Positions 16,579 to 23,980 of a stretch of 64,000 nt of DNA are shown here, in pieces; positions within the stretch are counted from its first letter, which is position 1; every line of letters starts with the position of its first letter. The notes beneath the pieces were generated by a model. The model made no database searches. It had not been told where the DNA came from and worked only from the letters and a program-made list of their open reading frames with translations. The position numbers were made by a program, and so were the translations under genes. This stretch comes from Gordonia sp. OPL2. Its GTDB lineage: Bacteria > Actinomycetota > Actinomycetes > Mycobacteriales > Mycobacteriaceae. The stretch spans positions 62,001-126,000 of the forward strand of contig NZ_RKME01000001.1 of the NCBI RefSeq assembly GCF_003797825.1. The letters run 5' to 3'.

Positions 16579-18681
16579 TCAACTGCCGGCGAGCGTCAGC
16601 TCTTCCCACTCGTCGACGAGGCTGGAGTCGACCCCGCGGACGGTCTCGCCGAGCTGTTCGGTGATCTCGATGACGGCAGGCGTGCTCACCGTGTTCGGCA
16701 GCCCCTGCCGCAGAACGCGATAGCAGTCGGACAGGTAGCGCAGGACGACGCCTTCACTTCGGGCGAGTCCGTAGGCCGAGATGAGTTCGTTGAACGTCAT
16801 GGCGCGCTCGAGCATCTCGCGCAGCACGGACTTCGGGGAGGGCGGATAGGACGACACCCACGGGTGCCCGCGGCGATAGACGCCGTAGGCGAACTCGATC
16901 TCATCCGCGAGCGGGCGTGGCCACGTGATCTCCTCGAGGCGGGCCATGCGTTCCTCGTACTCGACCCCGTCGGCCTTCATCTCGGCCAGCGCTGCGTCAC
17001 GGGCGGCCTTGCGCTGCGCGAACACGAGCGGACGGGGGTCCTCGAGCGTCGACTCCAGGATCGACACCACGTCGAGAGGGTAGGTGGCCGAGTCGGGATC
17101 GAGGATCTCGAAGGCGGCGACGGCGAACGAGGACAGCGGATTGGTGAGCGCGAAGTTCTCGGGCATGTCCACCGACAGCCGGACATTGCGGCCGTCCTCG
17201 TCGGGGGCGTCGAGCTGCACCACGATGCCCGACTCGCGCAGGCCGCGGTAGAGCTCGATGGTGTGCCGGATATGACGCAGCTGGCGATTGCGTGGTTCGT
17301 GACTCTCCTCGAGCAGGTGACGCATCGCGGCGAAGCAGTCGCCGGGTCGCGACAGCACCTCCATGAGGATGGCGGTGGTCATCCGGAAATGGGATCGCAG
17401 GGGTTCGTCGGGTGCGTCGATCAACTGCGTGAAGGTCTTCTCGCCCCACGACACGAAACCCTCAGGGGGCTTCTTGCGCACCAGCTTTCGGAGCTTCTTC
17501 GGGTCGTCGCCCGCCTTCGCGACAGCCCGCGCGTTCTCGACGTCGTGCTCGGGGGCCTGCGCGACGACGTAGCCGACGGTGTCGAATCCCGCACGGCCGG
17601 CCCGGCCGGCGATCTGATGGAACTCACGGGCGCGCAGACGCCGCACCCTAGTGCCGTCGTACTTGCTCAGCGAGGCGAAGAGCACCGTGCGGATGGGAAC
17701 GTTGATGCCGACGCCGAGGGTGTCGGTCCCGGCGACCACCTTCAGCAGTCCCTGTTGGGCCAGCCGCTCCACGAGCCGTCGATAGCGGGGCAGCATGCCG
17801 GCGTGATGGACGCCGATCCCGGCGCGCAACAGCTTCGACAGGGTCGAGCCGAATCCGGTGTGGAAGCGGAAGTCGCCGATGGCGTCGGCGATCACCGCTC
17901 GCTCGGCCTTGTCCGCGATCTTCGCCGACAGCAGTGCCTGTGCCCGCTCGACGGCGGCCGCCTGGGTGAAGTGGACGACGTAGATCGGGGCACGGCCGGC
18001 GGCGATCAGTTCCTCGATCGTCTCGTGTATCGGTGTGATCGCGTAGCTGTGCTCGAGCGGCACCGGACGTTCGGTGCCGGTGATCGCCGTCGTCGGCCGC
18101 CCTGTGCGCCGCCCCAGGTCGTCGACGAAGAACGACACGTCGCCCAGTGTCGCCGACATCAGCAGGAACTGGGTGTGGGGGAGTTCGAGGATGGGCACCT
18201 GCCACGCCCAGCCGCGGTCGGGTTCGCCGTAGTAGTGGAACTCGTCGGCGACGAGCATGCCGATGTCGCTGCGCGGGCCGTCGCGCAGTGCGAGGTTCGC
18301 GACGATCTCCGCCGTGGCACAGATGATCGGCGCATTCGCGTTGACGGCGGCGTCGCCGGTGAGCAGGCCGACGTCCTCGGCGCCGAAGGTGGCGCACAAC
18401 TCGAAGAACTTCTCGCTGACCAGAGCCTTGATGGGTGCGGTGTAGACGGCGCGCTCGCCCCGGCACCGCGCGAAATAGATGGCCCCCGAGGCGACGAGGG
18501 ACTTGCCCGACCCAGTCGGGGTCGCGAGGATCACGTTGCCGCCCGAGATCAACTCGAGCAGTGACTCCTCCTGATGGGGGTAGAGCTCGATGCCGCGGTC
18601 GTTCCACCAGGATGTGAACTTCTCGAAGGCGGTGTCCTCGTCGGCGGCCGGTGTCAGGTACACCTCACCGGCGGCGGTCAC
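16579..18681 (-). CDS. Ski2-like DEAD/DEAH-box RNA helicase (DUF3516 type)
   Basis: A 700-residue superfamily 2 helicase. Motifs seen: Q-motif-like LYPHQEESLLEL, Walker A ATPTGSGKS, Walker B ADEFHYYG (DEFH), MSATL, the motif V region AGTDTLGVGINVPIRTV and motif VI HQIAGRAGRAGFD. The C-terminal 300 residues resemble the DUF3516/Mtr4-like arch-less region found in actinobacterial helicases. It is probably an RNA-unwinding enzyme in decay or ribosome biogenesis, but the substrate is unknown. It starts with GTG at 18681 overlapping the PAC2 gene stop (GTGA), so the two are translationally coupled. It converges on oxyR. The family assignment is from memory. Confidence 0.85.
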   Translation of the reverse strand: MTAAGEVYLTPAADEDTAFEKFTSWWNDRGIELYPHQEESLLELISGGNVILATPTGSGKSLVASGAIYFARCRGERAVYTAPIKALVSEKFFELCATFGAEDVGLLTGDAAVNANAPIICATAEIVANLALRDGPRSDIGMLVADEFHYYGEPDRGWAWQVPILELPHTQFLLMSATLGDVSFFVDDLGRRTGRPTTAITGTERPVPLEHSYAITPIHETIEELIAAGRAPIYVVHFTQAAAVERAQALLSAKIADKAERAVIADAIGDFRFHTGFGSTLSKLLRAGIGVHHAGMLPRYRRLVERLAQQGLLKVVAGTDTLGVGINVPIRTVLFASLSKYDGTRVRRLRAREFHQIAGRAGRAGFDTVGYVVAQAPEHDVENARAVAKAGDDPKKLRKLVRKKPPEGFVSWGEKTFTQLIDAPDEPLRSHFRMTTAILMEVLSRPGDCFAAMRHLLEESHEPRNRQLRHIRHTIELYRGLRESGIVVQLDAPDEDGRNVRLSVDMPENFALTNPLSSFAVAAFEILDPDSATYPLDVVSILESTLEDPRPLVFAQRKAARDAALAEMKADGVEYEERMARLEEITWPRPLADEIEFAYGVYRRGHPWVSSYPPSPKSVLREMLERAMTFNELISAYGLARSEGVVLRYLSDCYRVLRQGLPNTVSTPAVIEITEQLGETVRGVDSSLVDEWEELTLAGS

Positions 18682-19685
18682 ATCGGTGATGGGGGACCGC
18701 CTGGCTCGTCCGGCCCGCCGAACGGACCGGTCCCGAACCGGTCGTCGTCCTCGCCACCGTCACGCATCTGCTCGGCCAGGAACTTCTCGAGTTCGGCGCC
18801 GAGTTCTTCTCCGCTGGGCAGGTCGGATTCGGCCGCCAGCAGGGACGCACGCTCTTCCTGAGCCTGGGTGAAGGTGTCGTACTGCGCCTCGAGCGCGGTG
18901 ACGACCGACTCGATCTCCGCATTGCCGGAGACCTCGGCATCGATCTGCGTCCGCACCTTGGCCGCCGCGTTGTCGAGCGCCGTGATCGGCAGTTCGAGGC
19001 CGGTGAGTTCACCCACGGCGTCGAGCAGTCGCGCCGAGGCCGCCGGGTAATCGGCCTGCGACAGATAGTGCGGCACGTGGACCGACAGTCCGGCGGCGCG
19101 GTAATCGTGTTCGCTCATGCGGAGCTCGAGCAGCATCGAGGCGCTGGCCGGCAGTTTCATCGCCGATCCCCAGCGCGGGAGATCACCGAGACGCTCGGGC
19201 TCGCTGCCGTGGGCGGTGATCGACGGGGGCCGCGTGTGCGGGACCGCCATCGGGATGGCGTTCAGTCCGATCACGTCGGTGACGCCGAAGCGCTCGGCGA
19301 GGCCACGGACGGCCTCCACGAACTGCTCCCAGCGCAGATCGGGTTCGGACCCGGCGAGCAACAGGAACGGTCGTCCGGCCGTGTCGCGGATGGCGTGCAT
19401 GGTCAACGACGGCATCTCGACGTCGGTGAACGTGTCGCCGTTGAAGCTGATGGTGGGCCGACGCGAGCGATAGTCGATCAGTTCGTCGCTGGAGAACGTG
19501 GCCACCAGTTCGGAGTCCAGGGCATCCCGCAGGTGCTGGGCGGCGAGCGCGACCGCATGGCCGGCGTCGGCGAACCCGTTCAACGCGTGGACCAGCACGG
19601 GGCCGGTGCCCTCGTGGTCGGTGACCTGGGGTGCGGGGAACTCGAGTGAGTACAGCGAACTGCGCTCGACGGACTTGTCGTCCAT
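18678..19685 (-). CDS. PAC2-family protein (Rv2714-like)
   Basis: The 335-residue protein has a PAC2 fold region (about 25-240), with NGFADAGHAVALAAQHL near the start and GLNAIPMAVPHTRPP in the middle. PAC2 is related to proteasome-assembly chaperones and purine-nucleoside-phosphorylase-like folds; the bacterial role is unknown. M. tuberculosis Rv2714 is a structurally studied member, encoded in this same neighbourhood. The C-terminal 80 residues are charged (EAQYDTFTQAQEERASLL) and probably helical, followed by a Gly/Pro-rich acidic tail. ATG 19685 follows GAGGAGGGA. The overlapping downstream helicase suggests a joint function. Confidence 0.85.
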   Translation of the reverse strand: MDDKSVERSSLYSLEFPAPQVTDHEGTGPVLVHALNGFADAGHAVALAAQHLRDALDSELVATFSSDELIDYRSRRPTISFNGDTFTDVEMPSLTMHAIRDTAGRPFLLLAGSEPDLRWEQFVEAVRGLAERFGVTDVIGLNAIPMAVPHTRPPSITAHGSEPERLGDLPRWGSAMKLPASASMLLELRMSEHDYRAAGLSVHVPHYLSQADYPAASARLLDAVGELTGLELPITALDNAAAKVRTQIDAEVSGNAEIESVVTALEAQYDTFTQAQEERASLLAAESDLPSGEELGAELEKFLAEQMRDGGEDDDRFGTGPFGGPDEPGGPPSPM

Positions 19686-19885
19686 GAGTCGTCCCTCCTC
19701 GGTGTCGTGTGGAGAAGATTCTCCCGCATCAGAGCGGTCCGAGGCCAATTCCCCCGGTTGACGCGGTATCGGTGAGTTCAACAACGATCGGTGGGGGTCG
19801 ATTCCCGCCGCTCGTGCCCGGGTCGCCGATACCGCTGGGTGTCGGTGCGCGTGATGGTGACCCGGCGGTGGCACAGTGGGACCTT

Positions 19886-20575
19886 GTGACCGGAACAGAA
19901 CGCCTCAGAGCGCGTCGGGGAGTCGCTCTCGTGCCGTTCGTGGTCGTGGCGCTGTGTCTTGCACTGTCCGGGTGCAGTGTCGACGGGCAGGCCACGGCCG
20001 GGGCGGGCGATCTCGCGGAGAAGTCCGTGTCGCCCCGCGATTTCCCCGGAGGTACCGCGAGCCGGGTCCCGGCCCCCGCGGTCCCCGCCGCCCTCGCCGA
20101 CCTCACCGGACGTCCGCTGCACGGGTCGGTGGTCCCGGCCGAGTGCACTCCCGTCGCCGTTCCGTCCGACGGTGCGGTCGTGCTCGTCGGGCCCTCGCCG
20201 ACGACCCCGACAGCCACCTTCACCTCGGCGGTCGCTCATGCCGGGGACACGGTCGACGATGTGACCGAACTCGCGGGCCGCTGCCCGCACACGACATCGG
20301 GCTCGGTGCCCACGGCCGAGTCGGCGGTGACCACCGAGGTCGTCCCGGCACCCGGCCGTGACGCGGTGCAGACCGGGGCGATCCGCCGCACGATCTCCAC
20401 AGGCGGGCCGGGAGCGGCGCCGATGATCACGTCGACGACAACGCTCATGGCGCAACGTGAGGATGTGCGCGTACTCGTCGACTACCGGCAGCAGGGTGGC
20501 GAGGCGATGTCACCCGAGGCCGGAGCCCAACTCGACGCACTGTTCGACGCGGCAGTCGACGCCGCCTTCGGCTGA
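19886..20575 (+). CDS. Putative lipoprotein of unknown function
   Basis: A predicted 229-residue lipoprotein. Arg-rich N-terminus, a hydrophobic stretch VALVPFVVVALCLA and the lipobox LSGC (Cys30) mark it for lipid anchoring and export. The mature part is Ala/Pro/Thr/Val-rich with no recognised domain; two further cysteines (in AECTP and GRCPH) could pair outside the membrane. The size and plan recall DUF3558-like or mycobacterial Lpp lipoproteins, but I cannot assign a family. GTG 19886 was chosen because it places the signal peptide at the very start; the frame is open from 19709. It is divergent from the PAC2 gene. Confidence 0.75.
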   Translation: MTGTERLRARRGVALVPFVVVALCLALSGCSVDGQATAGAGDLAEKSVSPRDFPGGTASRVPAPAVPAALADLTGRPLHGSVVPAECTPVAVPSDGAVVLVGPSPTTPTATFTSAVAHAGDTVDDVTELAGRCPHTTSGSVPTAESAVTTEVVPAPGRDAVQTGAIRRTISTGGPGAAPMITSTTTLMAQREDVRVLVDYRQQGGEAMSPEAGAQLDALFDAAVDAAFG

Positions 20576-20701
20576 GCCGTCTCGCGCTCTCGCGACGCAT
20601 CGGTGCAGGTAGATCTGTGGAGTGTTCGGGCTCTGTGCACAACCCGCCCGTGACGGGTCGATGACGGCGGACGCGGCCGGCCCGCCCGCGACGATTCGGG
20701 C

Positions 20702-21826
20702 ATGTCACCCATTCCCAGTGCCCGCCCGCTGTCCCCCACCGGCCTGCTGACCGCTGTGCCGGGGCTGCTCGGATTCATCCCCGACCGCTCGATTGTGATC
20801 CTGGCGTTCGGCGACGACCCCCGCATCGTGCGGACCGCGATGCGCCATGACCTCGTCGTCGACGGCGACGGTGAGCCGGTCCCGGCCCTCGCCGAGCTGT
20901 TCAGCAGCCTCGCCGACGTCTGCGTGCGCAACGACGTGCGGGCGGCCGTACTCGTGATCGTCGACGACAGGTTCCCCGCCGCCGACCTCAGGTATCGGCG
21001 GGTGTGTGCGATCGCCGACCGTCGATTCGCCGAGATCGGCGGGATCGCAACAGGTTTCGTTGTCCCTGAGTTGGCAGAGGGTGGTCGCTGGCTCACCGTC
21101 TGGGAAACAGGCCGCGAGCCCGGCGGCCCCGGGGCGGTCATCCCGATCGCGGGCGACGCCCCGACGCGGGGGCGCCTGGGCGACCCTCAGTCGAGTCCGA
21201 CCGCACTTGCGCGAGCCGTGCGGACCGGACATGGGGTGCTCGCGCGTCGCTCCGACATGGAGGCGATGCTCGCCCCGCTCGAGCACTGCACCGGACCACA
21301 TCTCGACGACGCCGCCGGACAAGCCTGCGTCGACGATGCGGACGAGATGGATGATGCGACCCTGTTGCGCGTCGTCGTCCACCAGGTGATCGTGGCCTCG
21401 GGTCCGCGACGACCCGACGAGGCGGCAGATCTCGGCTGTGCGGAGGTGACCCGTCTGGGTGTCGCACTGACCCGGCTGCCGGTCCGGGACGCCGCACTGA
21501 GTTTCGCGGTCACCGATCTGCGCGGGGCGGCGGAGTCGCTCTGGCGTGAACTCGCGCGCCGGCTCCGCGGCTCAGCGCAGGCCAGCGCGGCGACGATGCT
21601 GGCGCACCTGCATTACATCAACGGCGAGGGTGGGCATGCGGGCGTGGCACTCGATCACGCGTTGCGTGCCGACCCCCGCTGGTCGTTGGCCACCCTCCTC
21701 GACAGTGCGCTGCGAGGCGGACTCGCCCCACGACTGCTCGACGACATGATCGACGACTGCTACGACATCGCCGAGCGGCTCGGTGTGCCACTGCCGGCGC
21801 CGACCCTCGAACGGGACGCCGGCTGA
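20702..21826 (+). CDS. DUF4192 domain-containing protein
   Basis: The 374-residue cytoplasmic protein begins with LTAVPGLLGFIPDRSIVILAF, the hallmark of DUF4192, a family found almost only in actinobacteria and of unknown function. The middle contains RAAVLVIVDD and the C-terminal part is helical with HYINGEGGHAGVALDHALRADP, resembling a small TPR-like segment. No signal peptide or membrane segment is visible. ATG 20702 begins directly at the family N-terminus. The 126-bp gap before it shows no clear promoter. It converges on ideR with a 10-bp gap. Confidence 0.85.
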   Translation: MSPIPSARPLSPTGLLTAVPGLLGFIPDRSIVILAFGDDPRIVRTAMRHDLVVDGDGEPVPALAELFSSLADVCVRNDVRAAVLVIVDDRFPAADLRYRRVCAIADRRFAEIGGIATGFVVPELAEGGRWLTVWETGREPGGPGAVIPIAGDAPTRGRLGDPQSSPTALARAVRTGHGVLARRSDMEAMLAPLEHCTGPHLDDAAGQACVDDADEMDDATLLRVVVHQVIVASGPRRPDEAADLGCAEVTRLGVALTRLPVRDAALSFAVTDLRGAAESLWRELARRLRGSAQASAATMLAHLHYINGEGGHAGVALDHALRADPRWSLATLLDSALRGGLAPRLLDDMIDDCYDIAERLGVPLPAPTLERDAG

Positions 21827-21836
21827 GAGCGGTCGA

Positions 21837-22520
21837 TCAGACCTTCTCCACGAACACCGAATGCGCCATCTCGTCCGACAGTTCGAGACCGTCGTGTCCG
21901 GGTGAGCTCAGCACGGCCTTGCCGGGCGTGAGGGTGACCGTGACTCGTGCGTTGGGGACGACACCGGCGTCGCGAAGGTCGCTGATGAGTGCGTGATCGG
22001 ACTGGGCGTGCTCGGACAGCCGGCGCACGATCACGACGACCGGATCCCCCTGTGGGAGATCGGAGAGCCGGGTCGCGCTGTCGCCGAGGGGGGCCTGCTG
22101 GGCGCCAAGGAGTTCGAGCCCCGGGATCGGGTTTCCGTAGGGGGAGGTCGTCGGGTTGTCGAGAACGGTGAGCAGACGACGCTCCACGTTCTCGCTCATG
22201 ACGTGCTCCCAGCGGCAGGCCTCCTCGTGGACCTCGTCCCACGGCATGCCGATGACGTCGACGAGCAGTCGCTCGGCGAGCCGATGCTTGCGCATGACCG
22301 CGATCGCGAGCTCACGGCCCTTGTCGGTCAGCTCGAGGTGCCGGTCTCCGGCGACGTGGAGCAGACCGTCTCGTTCCATACGCGCGACCGTCTGCGAGAC
22401 GGTCGGACCGCTCTGCTCCAACCGTTCGGCGATGCGTGCGCGGAGGGGGACGATCCCTTCCTCTTCGAGGTCATAGATCGTCCGCAGGTACATCTCGGTG
22501 GTGTCGACAAGATCGTTCAC
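21837..22520 (-). CDS. ideR: Iron-dependent repressor IdeR (DtxR family)
   Basis: A 227-residue DtxR/IdeR protein. The metal ligands fall at exactly the DtxR positions: Met10, His79, Glu83, His98, Cys102, Glu105 and His106, so both metal sites are complete. Domain 1 is a winged helix (LVDTTEMYLRTIYDLEEEG; SGPTVSQTVARMERDGLL), domain 2 dimerises, and the C-terminal SH3-like domain runs from about 150. With Fe(II) it represses siderophore genes and activates iron storage in mycobacteria. It starts with GTG 22520 behind AAGGGA. No IdeR box was seen in its own upstream region. Proximity to sigB matches the M. tuberculosis order. Confidence 0.96.
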   Translation of the reverse strand: MNDLVDTTEMYLRTIYDLEEEGIVPLRARIAERLEQSGPTVSQTVARMERDGLLHVAGDRHLELTDKGRELAIAVMRKHRLAERLLVDVIGMPWDEVHEEACRWEHVMSENVERRLLTVLDNPTTSPYGNPIPGLELLGAQQAPLGDSATRLSDLPQGDPVVVIVRRLSEHAQSDHALISDLRDAGVVPNARVTVTLTPGKAVLSSPGHDGLELSDEMAHSVFVEKV

Positions 22521-22702
22521 TGTGCGCAGTCCCTTCGTCTATGCCCAAGGGTACCTTGACCAGCACCTGGAATCTGTTGCCCATGTGTCGTCGCGTCGGG
22601 TGAATTGTCGGGATCCGCGGCCCGCGTCATCGGTCCCGGCCGGGGACGCGCCCGTCCACGGTGGGCGGACCGTGAACGTCGTCGGCGCGCCCGGCGACCC
22701 AC

Positions 22703-22714
22703 TAGCCTGGGTTC
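22703..22714 (+). promoter_or_regulatory. Leaderless promoter -10 box of acuC
   Basis: TAGCCT at 22703-22708 is followed by six bases and then the GTG start at 22715, the spacing expected when transcription begins at the start codon. There is no Shine-Dalgarno sequence. Confidence 0.55.
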
Positions 22715-23980
22715 GTGACGCGGACAAGTGGCGACGAGGCGGCGGCAGTCATCTGGAGCGAGGACTTCCTGTCCTACAAGTGGGCACACACCCACCCGAT
22801 GAACCCCGTCCGGCTGGCCCTGACGATGACGCTGGCCCAGAGCCTCGGTGTCCTCGACGGCGTCGACAGTCGGGCGCCCCTCCAGATCGACGACTCGGCG
22901 TTGACCGTCGTTCATTCGACCGACTACATCGACGCGGTCCGCGCCGTCGGCTCGGGCACGGCCTCGCTGTCCGGCCCGCTCCTCGAACGCCTCTTCGGAC
23001 TCGGTGACGCCGACAACCCCGTGTTCGACGGAATGCACGAGGCCGCTCGACTGCTGGTCGGCGGCACACTCGCCGCCGCGCAGGCGGTGGGTTCGGGCTC
23101 GGTGCGCCGGGCGGTGAACATCAGCGGCGGGATGCACCACGCGATGCGTGCCCGCGCGGCCGGATTCTGCATCTACAACGACTGTGCGATCGCGATCGAT
23201 TGGCTGCTGGACAACGGATTCGACCGGATCGCCTACATCGACATCGACGCACATCACGGTGACGGTGTGCAGGCGGCGTTCGCCGCCGATCCGCGTGTGC
23301 TGACGGTCTCGCTGCACCAGCACCCGGCGACGTTGTGGCCCGGCACCGGTTGGCCCACCGAGGTCGGCGACGATGCGGGACAGGGCAGCGCGGTGAACCT
23401 GCCGCTCATGCCCGACGTCACCGACCGGCTCTGGCTGCGGGCGTTCCATGCGGTCGTGCCGTCGGTGCTCGAGCAGTTCCGCCCGCAGATCCTGATCAGT
23501 CAGTGCGGCGTCGACAGCCACCGCGCCGACCCGCTCACCGACCTCGCACTGACGGTCGACGGGCAGCGGGCGGCCATGCAGGCGATGCGGGGTTTCGCCG
23601 AGAAGTACTGCGACGGGCGCTGGATCGCCGTCGGGGGAGGCGGCTACGGAGTCGTCAACGTCGTGCCGCGCAGCTGGGCGCATCTGCTCGCCGTCGTCCT
23701 CGACCGCGATGTCGATGTCGACACCGCCATCGACGACTCCTGGTGCGCCACGGCCGAACAGATCGCCGAGCAGGTGCACTCGGAGTACGCGCAGTCGCCG
23801 GTCGCGGTCATGGGCGACGGGGGAGACGTGGACTTCGTGGCCTGGGACGGGGACACCGGCCAGCCGCCGCCCGAGGGGATCAGCGACTCCGCCCAACGCC
23901 AGACCGACCGGGCCATCCTGGCCACCCGTCGTGCGGTGTACCCGCTGCACGGTCTCGATCCGGAGGACCCGCGTGACTGA
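22715..23980 (+). CDS. acuC: Acetoin utilisation protein AcuC (class I histone-deacetylase fold)
   Basis: The 421-residue enzyme has the zinc-dependent arginase/deacetylase fold. The charge-relay pair His141-His142 lies in SGGMHHAMR, the zinc ligands are in DIDAHHGDG (Asp178 and His180), and the substrate-positioning Tyr is in GGGGYG. In Bacillus, AcuC removes acetyl groups from acetyl-CoA synthetase; here it probably deacetylates metabolic enzymes. The last eight bases overlap the downstream pat gene, which encodes the opposite activity, so both are co-expressed. It is divergent from ideR and seems to be leaderless. The C-terminal extension (DGGDVDFVAWDG onward) is acidic. Confidence 0.92.
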   Translation: MTRTSGDEAAAVIWSEDFLSYKWAHTHPMNPVRLALTMTLAQSLGVLDGVDSRAPLQIDDSALTVVHSTDYIDAVRAVGSGTASLSGPLLERLFGLGDADNPVFDGMHEAARLLVGGTLAAAQAVGSGSVRRAVNISGGMHHAMRARAAGFCIYNDCAIAIDWLLDNGFDRIAYIDIDAHHGDGVQAAFAADPRVLTVSLHQHPATLWPGTGWPTEVGDDAGQGSAVNLPLMPDVTDRLWLRAFHAVVPSVLEQFRPQILISQCGVDSHRADPLTDLALTVDGQRAAMQAMRGFAEKYCDGRWIAVGGGGYGVVNVVPRSWAHLLAVVLDRDVDVDTAIDDSWCATAEQIAEQVHSEYAQSPVAVMGDGGDVDFVAWDGDTGQPPPEGISDSAQRQTDRAILATRRAVYPLHGLDPEDPRD

